Positions 34,143 through 41,397 of a stretch of DNA of 64,000 nt are shown here, piece after piece. A program made the translations under genes and the position numbers. The DNA comes from Blautia coccoides (GTDB lineage: Bacteria; Bacillota; Clostridia; Lachnospirales; Lachnospiraceae). Below the pieces are notes generated by a model. That model saw only the letters and a list, made by a program, of their open reading frames with translations. It was not told the DNA's origin and made no database searches. The number at the start of each line of letters is the position of its first letter. Position 1 is the stretch's first letter. The DNA is taken from positions 4,374,501 through 4,438,500 of the forward strand of contig NZ_CP136422.1 in assembly GCF_034355335.1 (NCBI RefSeq). Reading direction: 5' to 3'.

Positions 34143-34592
34143 CTAGTTCAGAATTTTTTTCAGTTCGTCCATGAAGGTGTTTACATCCTTGAATTCACGG
34201 TAGACAGAGGCAAAGCGTACATAGGTTACAGCGTCCAGGTCTTTGAGTTTGTCCATGACGATTTCACCGATTTCGGTGCTTGGTATTTCACGATCTTCTT
34301 TGTTGAAGATTTCGGTTTCGATCTCGTCCAGGATCTTTTCAATCTGCTCTACGGAAATCGGACGTTTGTAGCAGGCACGCATGATGCCGTCCTGGATTTT
34401 GGTGCGGTCGTATTGTTCGCGGCTTTGGTCTTTTTTGATAACAACAAGTGGAATTGTCTCTATTTTCTCGTAAGTGGTGAACCGCTTGCCGCACTCGTCA
34501 CACTGTCTTCTCCTTCGGATGGAATTATTGTCCGGAACCGGTCTGGAATCGATGACGCGTGTGTTGTCTTGATTACAAAATGGACATTTCAT
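34143..34592 (-). CDS. nrdR: Ribonucleotide reductase regulator NrdR
   Basis: 149-residue repressor of ribonucleotide reductase genes. The N-terminal zinc ribbon (MKCPFCNQDNTRVIDSR ... RQCDECGKRFTTYE) is followed by the ATP-cone domain (VIKKDQSREQYDRTKIQDGI), which senses dATP/ATP. The length is typical. AGGAGG lies ahead of the start. No nrd gene is adjacent, which is common for NrdR. Confidence 0.97.
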   Translation of the reverse strand: MKCPFCNQDNTRVIDSRPVPDNNSIRRRRQCDECGKRFTTYEKIETIPLVVIKKDQSREQYDRTKIQDGIMRACYKRPISVEQIEKILDEIETEIFNKEDREIPSTEIGEIVMDKLKDLDAVTYVRFASVYREFKDVNTFMDELKKILN

Positions 34593-34673
34593 GTAAAGGT
34601 CCTCCTTGATCTATGTTATATAAGGCTGCCTGCGGTAAATATAGGTTACCGGGCACAGAGTGAATCAACAGGC

Positions 34674-34856
34674 CCGTGAACAGTAACAGTATAGTGTTAC
34701 TATTTAAAGTCTACTTAAAGTGTAGTTTTTTGTATAGTAACACGCTTCGCGATGCACACAAAATGCAATAAATTGCATTTTGGCGCTGGCTAACTCGGGA
34801 TTTTGCTTTGCAAAATGCCTCCCGGGATAACGGTCCGTGAACAGTAACAGTATAGT
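34674..34856. repeat. 22-bp direct repeats enclosing small hairpins
   Basis: A 22-bp sequence starting CCGTGAACAGTAACAG occurs at 34674-34695 and again at 34835-34856 in the same orientation. Between them are the hairpin GTGTTACTAT/ATAGTAACAC (34694-34743) and the palindrome AAAATGCAATAAATTGCATTTT-like text near 34759-34780. This looks like a compound intergenic repeat. Confidence 0.65.
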
Positions 34857-34887
34857 ACATATAGACGTCTTACGTCAATCATTTCCC

Positions 34888-34916
34888 TTGTATTTTTTGG
34901 GGTTTTCTGCTAGAAT
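34888..34916 (+). promoter_or_regulatory. Promoter of the queL-yhhQ operon
   Basis: TTGTAT (34888-34893), a 17-bp spacer, TAGAAT (34911-34916), giving a leader of about 210 nt that contains a REP-like palindrome, a 12-bp hairpin and a preQ1-I riboswitch. Confidence 0.65.
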
Positions 34917-34937
34917 GTTGTAGCAGTTCAGACAGGT

Positions 34938-34956
34938 CTGCGCATTTATTGCGCTG
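34938..34956 (-). repeat. REP-like palindrome, copy 1
   Basis: CTGCGCATTTATTGCGCTG; on the minus strand CAGCGCA-N5-TGCGCAG. The same pattern recurs at 39281-39300 and 53966-53984, always between genes. Confidence 0.6.
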
Positions 34957-35085
34957 CCCGTATGAACAGGTAGTTCCAGCAGGCATCCGGCCCATCGCGA
35001 AGCGATTTTTAATGGCCGGATGTGTAACAGTTCAGCCTGCCTGAACTGTTACAGAATGTTACCGTTTAGGGAGTCTCTTCCTGAA

Positions 35086-35127
35086 AGACAGTTCGTAACC
35101 ATCCTGTCTATAAATAAAACTAAGGAG
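35086..35127 (+). promoter_or_regulatory. preQ1-I riboswitch
   Basis: P1 stem AGACAG/CTGTCT (35086-35091/35104-35109) with loop TTCGTAACCATC, followed by the A-rich tail ATAAATAAAACTAAGGAG. The GTAACC loop text and the A-rich tail ending in the Shine-Dalgarno match class I preQ1 riboswitches. Because the tail includes the AAGGAG of queL, ligand binding should hide the ribosome-binding site (translational control). The genes downstream fit queuosine salvage. Confidence 0.85.
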
Positions 35128-35135
35128 TGAAAAAA

Positions 35136-35867
35136 ATGAGTATTGAACAACCAACGAACCGTTATAGTGTGATACGGGAAAAAAATCCCCGGGAGATCTT
35201 GCTTCTTCGGGGCAGCGGGTGCAAATGGCGCCGCTGTACATTCTGCGACTATCATCTGGATTTTTCCAGAGATGAGGACGCCAATTTTCTTCTGAATCAA
35301 AAGGAACTGACCAAAGTCACCGGCTGTTTCCACCGATTGGAAGTGATCAATTCCGGGAGTTTTTGTGACCTGGATGACAAGACTTTGCATTTGATACGCC
35401 AGGTCTGCGAAGAAAAAGAAATCCGGGAACTGCATTTTGAGTGTCACTGGATGCATAGGGATGAGATCAAGGCCGCGAAGGATTTTTTTGCCGAGAAAGA
35501 TATTTGCCTAAAGATTAAGATGGGTGTGGAAACCTTTGATCCTCAATTCCGTGAAACTGTTCTCCGGAAGGGCTTTACCGCTGACTCTCCCCAGGAAATT
35601 GCCGAATATGCCCATGAGGTGTGTCTGTTGTTCGGGCTTACAGGGCAGACCCTTGCTTCAATGAAAAGGGATATTGAGACCGGACTTGCCTTTTTTGAGA
35701 GGATCTGTATCAATATCATGGTGGCAAATTCCACCAAAATGAAACCTGACAGAGATGTGATCCGGATCTTTGCAGAAAATCTTTATCCCCTTTATATAGG
35801 TAATGAACGGGTTGATATCCTGATGGAAAACACGGAATTTGGGGTGGGTGACAAATATGAGCAATGA
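35136..35867 (+). CDS. queL: Radical SAM protein, queuine lyase (QueL)-like
   Basis: 243-residue radical SAM protein. The likely iron-sulfur cysteines are C29, C34 and C37 (GCKWRRCTFCDYH), a CX4CX2C spacing rather than the usual CX3CX2C. The start is ATG 35136 (AAGGAG upstream); a GTG at 35127 lies within that Shine-Dalgarno. It is preceded by a preQ1-I riboswitch and overlaps a queuosine-precursor transporter gene. That combination matches the queuine-salvage arrangement in gut Clostridia, where QueL releases preQ1 from queuine. The name rests on context plus the radical SAM motif, not on alignment. Confidence 0.7.
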   Translation: MSIEQPTNRYSVIREKNPREILLLRGSGCKWRRCTFCDYHLDFSRDEDANFLLNQKELTKVTGCFHRLEVINSGSFCDLDDKTLHLIRQVCEEKEIRELHFECHWMHRDEIKAAKDFFAEKDICLKIKMGVETFDPQFRETVLRKGFTADSPQEIAEYAHEVCLLFGLTGQTLASMKRDIETGLAFFERICINIMVANSTKMKPDRDVIRIFAENLYPLYIGNERVDILMENTEFGVGDKYEQ

Positions 35868-36573
35868 AATTTTGTTACTTATATCTCTTGTTCTGATATA
35901 CAGCTTCGTCCTGCTTGCTTATAACTTTTTTGACCTGTCCGGTCTGTATGCGTGGACTGTCTTTTGTACCATCACTGCCAATATTGAGGTTTTGCTCATG
36001 GTGCGGGCTTTTGGTATGGAGCAGACACTTGGAAATGTACTGTTTGCCTCGTCTTTTCTTGTGACGGATATCATCAGTGAAGTGGGCGGCAAAAAACAGG
36101 CGCAGAAAGCGGTCAACCTGGGAATCTGTACTTCCTTCTGTTTTATATTGATCTCCCAGATGTGGCTTTTATATACCCCTTCTGCCAGCGACTGGGCAAG
36201 TCCTGCGTTCCATACGATTTTTTCAAATACACCGAGACTGCTGTTTGCCAGTCTTCTGGTCTATGCGGTATCTCAGAAATTTGACGTCTGGGCCTATCAT
36301 AAATGGTGGGCGTTTACGACAAAACGTTTTGGGGACGCGGAAGGTTTTTTATGGCTTCGCAACAACGGCTCCACTTTAGTATCGCAGCTTTTAAATACGA
36401 TCCTGTATACGTTTGGGGCATTTTGGGGAATGTATTCCCTGCCGGTACTTCTGCATATCTGCATATCGAGTTATGTGATTTTTGTATTTACCAGCCTGCT
36501 TGACACTCCCTTTGTCTATATAGCACGGCGGATCAAACATAGAAAAGATGGAAATATAGCAGCTGTATCTTAA
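35857..36573 (+). CDS. yhhQ: Queuosine precursor transporter (YhhQ/QPTR family)
   Basis: 238-residue membrane protein with about six helices, of the VUT/YhhQ family that imports queuosine precursors. Family features include VLFASSFLVTDIISEVGGKKQAQKA and the RNNGSTLVSQLLNTILYT segment. The start overlaps the queL stop by 11 bases, with GGGGTGGGTG upstream, so the two are translationally linked. Which precursor (preQ0, preQ1, queuine or queuosine) it carries cannot be told from sequence; with QueL present, queuine is plausible. Confidence 0.9.
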   Translation: MSNEILLLISLVLIYSFVLLAYNFFDLSGLYAWTVFCTITANIEVLLMVRAFGMEQTLGNVLFASSFLVTDIISEVGGKKQAQKAVNLGICTSFCFILISQMWLLYTPSASDWASPAFHTIFSNTPRLLFASLLVYAVSQKFDVWAYHKWWAFTTKRFGDAEGFLWLRNNGSTLVSQLLNTILYTFGAFWGMYSLPVLLHICISSYVIFVFTSLLDTPFVYIARRIKHRKDGNIAAVS

Positions 36574-36625
36574 CTATATATTATATTGGCAATAACAGTT
36601 ACAAAATCATAAAAGGAAAAGGGCT

Positions 36626-37663
36626 ATGATCATGGACAAATATCTGGATTATATTCTGGAACAAATGAAAACGCTTCTGGCAATAGACAGCCCGTCAGGG
36701 TACACACAAAAGGTTACAGACTACCTGATGGCTGAATACCAGCGCCTGGGATACCATCCTTTAAAAACCGTCAAGGGCGGTGTGCTTACGGACTTGGAAA
36801 GCGGTGATGCCGGGCAGGGTGTTCTCCTGGAGGCACACGTGGACACTCTTGGAGCTATGGTTTCAGAGATCAAGGGAAACGGGCGGCTGAAAGTCACACC
36901 GATCGGCGGAATGAATGCAAATAATGCAGAGGGGGAGAATTGCAGGATCGTCACACGATTTGGCGGTATATACGAAGGAACCTGTCAGCTTATCAACGCT
37001 TCTGTTCATGTAAATGGGGATTATGATAAGACCGGACGAACTTTCGACACTGTGGAAATCGTGCCGGATGAACCGGCCGCAGATAAAGAGGCAGTGGCTG
37101 CACTGGGAATTTCCCCAGGGGATTATGTGTGTTTTGCCCCCAGGACTGTGATAACAAGATCAGGATACATCAAAAGCCGTTTTCTGGATGATAAACTCAG
37201 CGCCGCCATTTTACTGGGTTATGCAAAATATGTGAGGGAGGAAGGCATATCTCTGAAAAAGAGGGTCTATCAGCACATGACTGTATTTGAGGAAGTCGGC
37301 CACGGCGGGGCATCTTCTATTCCGGATGGCGTGAAGGATGTTATTTCTGTGGATATGGGATGTGTAGGAGAAGGCCTTTGCTGTACCGAGCAGCAGGTAT
37401 CCATCTGTGCCAAGGACAGCAGAGGGCCTTATCACTATGATCTGGTTACTTCTCTTGTAAAGACAGCCCGGGATATGGGGCTTGCATACGCAGTGGATGT
37501 ATATCCCCACTACGGGTCAGATGCGGATGTGGCTCTTACAGCAGGATATGATGTGCGTCATGGGCTGATCGGCCCAGGCGTGTACGCTTCCCACGGATAT
37601 GAAAGAAGCCATGTGGAGGGAGTGAAAAATACCTTCCTGCTGATCAAAGGATTACTTGGATAG
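36626..37663 (+). CDS. M42 family metallopeptidase
   Basis: 345-residue cytoplasmic aminopeptidase-like protein of the M42 (glutamyl aminopeptidase/'cellulase M') family. Metal ligands are visible in EAHVDTLGAM, RFLDDKLSAA, TVFEEVGHGG (catalytic glutamates), ISVDMGCVG and SHGYERSHVEG. It lies 52 bp after yhhQ and may be on the same transcript, though no functional link to queuosine is evident. Its 3' end overlaps the converging acetyltransferase gene by 20 bases. Confidence 0.9.
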   Translation: MIMDKYLDYILEQMKTLLAIDSPSGYTQKVTDYLMAEYQRLGYHPLKTVKGGVLTDLESGDAGQGVLLEAHVDTLGAMVSEIKGNGRLKVTPIGGMNANNAEGENCRIVTRFGGIYEGTCQLINASVHVNGDYDKTGRTFDTVEIVPDEPAADKEAVAALGISPGDYVCFAPRTVITRSGYIKSRFLDDKLSAAILLGYAKYVREEGISLKKRVYQHMTVFEEVGHGGASSIPDGVKDVISVDMGCVGEGLCCTEQQVSICAKDSRGPYHYDLVTSLVKTARDMGLAYAVDVYPHYGSDADVALTAGYDVRHGLIGPGVYASHGYERSHVEGVKNTFLLIKGLLG

Positions 37664-38624
37664 GTGCCTTAAGAATACGTTCGTCAATACGGCGGACAAG
37701 ACCATGGGTATACACTGAAAAAAATTTTTGCCAGAAGGCATATGCTGTTGGATTCAGACTTTCATAGTCTACGCCCAAATACGCATAGCCTTCTTTTTTT
37801 AGAATATTTACGGCATAGTTCAGAGGATTTTGGATCACACCTTTTCCCCGATGTTCCGTAAGACAGTAGGCTGCTGTAATGTGCAGATATTCCCGGTTTT
37901 CTGTGATACAGGTTTCACCGGACTCTGAAATTTTCAGATATGCGCATGGCTGTCCTTTGTATCTTGTTATAAAGCATCTTTCTTTTTCTGCTGTAAATGT
38001 GCTGCAGAAGTCTTGGCATGTGGTTACGGTACGGTTCATGAAAAACGGACTGCTTTCATAATGGCGGTTCAGCATAACCTCCAGAGGATATGCCTGAGCG
38101 ATGGTTTCCGGATCAAGCTCCTCATTTTCAAAGCTGTGCTTTTCATATTTTTCATTTTGGATGCAGGATATGGGTTCCATGGCTCGAACGGCGTCTGCAC
38201 ACCGCTGGCCAAAACCATACCGGAAGAACTGCTGCTGTGCTGCTTCATCATGAGCATAGAGACAAACACCATGGCTGACAGCCCCGGCTCTCACCCATTT
38301 CTGAGCGGCATACTGGTACATGGCTGCATATATATCTGCTCTGTTTTGTGCCGCTGCAGCATTGGCACCCATAGGAGAAAATATCCCCTTGGCATCAGTT
38401 GAACCAAATGCATGGTCAAAAGGCTCCGTACCGCAGAGAAAACCTATCATGGTTTTCCCCTCGTATGCGGCTGCTCCAAATCCATTATCCGCAAAATATG
38501 TTAAGTCAAGAAGTTCTTCTGCTTTCGGAAGAACAGGCACCTTGCTTTGCTCCTCTTTGTAGCATGACAAAGCAAGTTCCTTTGCGTTTGTAATATGTTC
38601 ACGTGTAAAATCAATAATGTGCAT
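37644..38624 (-). CDS. GNAT family N-acetyltransferase
   Basis: 326-residue protein with two GNAT-like halves: an N-terminal part (MHIIDFTREHITNAKELALS ... GKTMIGFLCG) and a C-terminal acetyl-CoA-binding part with LTEHRGKGVIQNPLNYAVNILKKEGY and YESLNPTAYAFWQKFF. The substrate is unknown. It starts 30 bp after the ATC-hydrolase-like gene, probably as one operon, and converges on the M42 gene. Confidence 0.82.
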   Translation of the reverse strand: MHIIDFTREHITNAKELALSCYKEEQSKVPVLPKAEELLDLTYFADNGFGAAAYEGKTMIGFLCGTEPFDHAFGSTDAKGIFSPMGANAAAAQNRADIYAAMYQYAAQKWVRAGAVSHGVCLYAHDEAAQQQFFRYGFGQRCADAVRAMEPISCIQNEKYEKHSFENEELDPETIAQAYPLEVMLNRHYESSPFFMNRTVTTCQDFCSTFTAEKERCFITRYKGQPCAYLKISESGETCITENREYLHITAAYCLTEHRGKGVIQNPLNYAVNILKKEGYAYLGVDYESLNPTAYAFWQKFFSVYTHGLVRRIDERILKAPIQVIL

Positions 38625-38654
38625 TTCGTCTCCTCGTAAGATCTCCGTGCGGCA

Positions 38655-39164
38655 TTACTTTTTATGATAATATAAACGGCATACCTCATCCCCCTTGGCG
38701 ATGGATTTCAAAAGTTTCAGACGGCCGCCGTAAGCCTCTCCTATGCCATGGTCGCCGCACATTGCTATGTCACAGAGTTTCCCTATCTCCTCGTCCGTAC
38801 AGCCGGCTTTCTGCCAGGCCTTTACTAACGGACAATAGTGAAAATCAATTGCCAGCTCTTTGTCTGTGCTTTTTCTGATTTTCATCTCAAATACCCACTG
38901 GGCCGGTTTGGTAAAAAGCTGTTTTCTGAGACCGGTCAGACTGTTGGTCCCACCTTGTTTTACCAACTCTGCCCCCTGTCCCAGACCGCAGCGACGGATC
39001 GCGGCGCTTCCGAAGTCCTCCCAGTCAAGTCCTCTTTTTCCGGCTTCATCACATAGAAGATACAGCCAGGCCGCACGCTGTTCCAACTGTCCTCTGACAG
39101 CCTGAATCAGTTTATTTTTAATCTTTGGTTCGTTTTTGATCTTAGATGTACAATTGTTTGGCAT
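38655..39164 (-). CDS. L-2-amino-thiazoline-4-carboxylic acid hydrolase-like protein
   Basis: 169-residue soluble protein that I recognise as the ATC_hydrolase family (Pfam ATC_hydrolase). Family text includes KAWQKAGCTDEEIGKLCDIA, MCGDHGIGEAYGG and FHYCPLVKAW. ATC hydrolases in pseudomonads help convert ATC to cysteine, but members in gut Clostridia are widespread and uncharacterised, so the reaction here is uncertain. It is followed by a GNAT acetyltransferase gene. Confidence 0.75.
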   Translation of the reverse strand: MPNNCTSKIKNEPKIKNKLIQAVRGQLEQRAAWLYLLCDEAGKRGLDWEDFGSAAIRRCGLGQGAELVKQGGTNSLTGLRKQLFTKPAQWVFEMKIRKSTDKELAIDFHYCPLVKAWQKAGCTDEEIGKLCDIAMCGDHGIGEAYGGRLKLLKSIAKGDEVCRLYYHKK

Positions 39165-39280
39165 ATTAAAACCCCCTCTGCATTTTTCTTACGATCATGA
39201 TTCCCGGTCACTATAGCCTTGTGGTATAATGATACATGTCCGGCTACTTTCTGTTATCCCTAAGAAGACATTCTTACGGC

Positions 39281-39300
39281 CAGCGCAGTAAATTGCGCAG
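39281..39300 (+). repeat. REP-like palindrome, copy 2
   Basis: CAGCGCAGTAAATTGCGCAG: arms CAGCGCA and TGCGCAG with a 6-nt loop, in the 271-bp spacer upstream of the HIT gene. Apart from this palindrome I see nothing notable in that spacer. Confidence 0.6.
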
Positions 39301-39435
39301 CCCTGAGCCCTGTCAAGTAATTAGGTATCATGCCGCTGTATAAATTATAGCATGGGAGACATCCGGGCACAATCAGGAACTCTTTTATGATTCCATCTAT
39401 CTAATACTCTGAACAATAACAGGAGGATCACACAT

Positions 39436-39843
39436 ATGAAATGTATTTTTTGCAGTTGCATTGAAACTTCACAAATACTGGCTGAAACAGATCACTTTAT
39501 TCTGGTTTACGATATAAATCCCATTCAAAAAGGGCATTTACTGATTATTTCCAAACAGCATTATGAAAATATCCGGGAGGTTCCAAAGCAGGTTTTGGTT
39601 GAATTGATCCTGCTTGAACAGCAGGTGACTGAGATCATAGAAACAAATTTTGATGTGCTGGGAGTTACTGTCATGCAAAATAACGGCCGAGTCATGGATG
39701 AAGGAACACATTTTCATGTGCACATCATTCCCCGGTATACCGATGACTGTTTCTGGGCAAACCAGAAAGTAAAACAGCATGAGCTTTTACAGGAACAGCT
39801 TTCCCACTGCTTGAAAGAACAGCTTCACCCGGGCTTTCAATGA
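39436..39843 (+). CDS. HIT family nucleotide-binding protein
   Basis: 135-residue HIT protein. The histidine triad is THFHVHIIPR near residue 95, preceded by NNGRVMDEGTH. An N-terminal CIFCSCIET motif suggests a zinc site as in Hint-type hydrolases. Predicted to hydrolyse nucleoside phosphoramidates or dinucleotides. AGGAGG lies upstream. It is single, converging on the response regulator gene across a shared terminator. Confidence 0.93.
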   Translation: MKCIFCSCIETSQILAETDHFILVYDINPIQKGHLLIISKQHYENIREVPKQVLVELILLEQQVTEIIETNFDVLGVTVMQNNGRVMDEGTHFHVHIIPRYTDDCFWANQKVKQHELLQEQLSHCLKEQLHPGFQ

Positions 39844-39850
39844 CCGTATG

Positions 39851-39899
39851 CCGCCTATTTTTACTATCCGCAGCACCGAAGACAGTAAAAAATAGGCGG
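39851..39899. terminator. Bidirectional terminator between HIT and yesN-like genes
   Basis: Stem CCGCCTATTTTTACT / AGTAAAAAATAGGCGG (one bulged A) with an 18-nt loop, between converging stop codons. Confidence 0.8.
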
Positions 39900-39903
39900 A
39901 AAC

Positions 39904-41397
39904 TCATTTTCTATTCACTCGCTCTCTCCGGAACGTATCCGGCGATATTTCTGTGTATTTTTTAAATACCTTAGAAAAATATGTACAGTTCTCAAATCCC
40001 AATATTTCAGAAACTTCGTATACGAGAAGTCCCTCCTCCAGCATTTCCTTTGCCAGTCCCACCTTCCTCATATTCACATAATCAATAAAATTCTGACCCA
40101 TCTCTTTTTTGAACACGGTACTCAGATAAGCGCTGGAAACGCCGATTTCTCTGGCTGCGTCTGCCTGGTGTATCTGTGTCTTCAGATGCGTGTCAATGTA
40201 GTGGAAGGCGCTGTTTAGAATCTCTGAGCGGCTGCATTTGTAATCGATCAGAAAACGTTCATAGAAGGCATCTGTGAATTCCAGAAACCACTCCTCTATC
40301 TCTGACAGACTGCTGCTCGTCATCAAAGACTGGTAATGACAGTTATCACCCCGCACCTCAATTTCCTCAATAGCCCCATTCAGGCTCTGTGCCGTCATGG
40401 AAAAGACACCCAGCATGTCCATAAAAATACGCCGCAGCACATTAATGCTTGTATACCTTTCATCGCGGACAGCCGCAAAAATATGTGCTATGGACTTTTT
40501 CGTATCCTCCTTTGCGAACTCGCCCACTGCCTTTTTCAGAGCTGCCTGCATGTGGGTCATTCCTTTTGGACTGTGCTCCCCTGCCGGTATCCTCTCTGTA
40601 AAATAATGTATCCTCTGTTCTTCATCATAATAGCTCACCATGTGGATCTGCTCCGCAAGTGCAATGGCCCGGTTGATATCCGTCTCTTCTTTCATGACTT
40701 CCTCACAGATTCCCAGATACAGCTTTACAGCGCAGCGCTGGGCCAGTCTCTCATAAAGTTCTTTATAAAATTCTCCGGAAAACCGCCTGTCAAACAGAAA
40801 ATAACAGCACTGCACCCCTTTGTGGATCTGCAGAAATTCCTGCCCCCGCTTTTGAAACCACGCCCGGCACTGTTCCATGACGGAAAAAATTCCCTCCTGT
40901 TTTTCTTTATGGGGCAGGATACACAGAAGCGTCCGGTAAGTGCCCACGTCCTGAAAGATATCTTTCCCTGTATGGCTGATGATCTCCTCATAACGTATTT
41001 CCCTGACACGAAAAGACGGGTGCTTCTCCCCCCTGCATTTTTGAAGAATCTCCTGCAGAGACTCAGAGGAGAGATTCAGTTTTCTAAGATAATCATAAGC
41101 TCCCAGCTTCATGGCTTCCTTTACCATCTCAAATTCCTCATTGCAGCTTATGACGATCACCTTGCAGTCCAGATGGTTCTCCCTTAAATATTCCAGGATC
41201 TGCAGCCCGTTTATTTTCGGTATGTTCAGGTCAAGGAGCAGAATGTCCGGGTGCTCATTCTCTATGGAGCGGATTGCTTCCTGTCCGTCCTTCGCATCAT
41301 CCAGCAGAGTGAACCCCAGAGCGTTCCAGTCGAGAAGCTGGTGCAGACCCACTCTGGCCAATATTTCGTCCTCTATGATCAATACCTTATTTTTCAT
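39904..41397 (-). CDS. YesN-type response regulator (receiver + AraC)
   Basis: 497-residue response regulator. The N-terminal receiver starts VLIIEDE with phospho-acceptor D56 (DILLLDLNIP); a long central region follows, then a C-terminal AraC/XylS DNA-binding domain (EIGVSSAYLSTVFKKEMGQNF; FENCTYFSKVFKKY). The start is the ATG of an ATGA overlap with the kinase stop; a frame open to 41460 is inside the kinase gene. It should activate the neighbouring sugar ABC genes in response to the paired kinase. Confidence 0.92.
   Translation of the reverse strand: MKNKVLIIEDEILARVGLHQLLDWNALGFTLLDDAKDGQEAIRSIENEHPDILLLDLNIPKINGLQILEYLRENHLDCKVIVISCNEEFEMVKEAMKLGAYDYLRKLNLSSESLQEILQKCRGEKHPSFRVREIRYEEIISHTGKDIFQDVGTYRTLLCILPHKEKQEGIFSVMEQCRAWFQKRGQEFLQIHKGVQCCYFLFDRRFSGEFYKELYERLAQRCAVKLYLGICEEVMKEETDINRAIALAEQIHMVSYYDEEQRIHYFTERIPAGEHSPKGMTHMQAALKKAVGEFAKEDTKKSIAHIFAAVRDERYTSINVLRRIFMDMLGVFSMTAQSLNGAIEEIEVRGDNCHYQSLMTSSSLSEIEEWFLEFTDAFYERFLIDYKCSRSEILNSAFHYIDTHLKTQIHQADAAREIGVSSAYLSTVFKKEMGQNFIDYVNMRKVGLAKEMLEEGLLVYEVSEILGFENCTYFSKVFKKYTEISPDTFRRERVNRK

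Larger units (their letters stand above)
34593..35085. other. Repeat-rich intergenic region
   Basis: About 490 bp without a gene. It contains a 22-bp direct repeat, several hairpins (34694-34743, 34759-34780), a REP-like palindrome (34938-34956), the queL promoter (34888-34916), and a strong hairpin of 12 bp (GTAACAGTTCAG/CTGAACTGTTAC, near 35029-35054) in the queL leader. Confidence 0.6.

Noticed and set aside
40336..41187. 283-codon rightward frame antisense to the YesN-type gene
   Set aside because: Shadow frame with no start signal; the response-regulator frame carries recognisable receiver and AraC domains.
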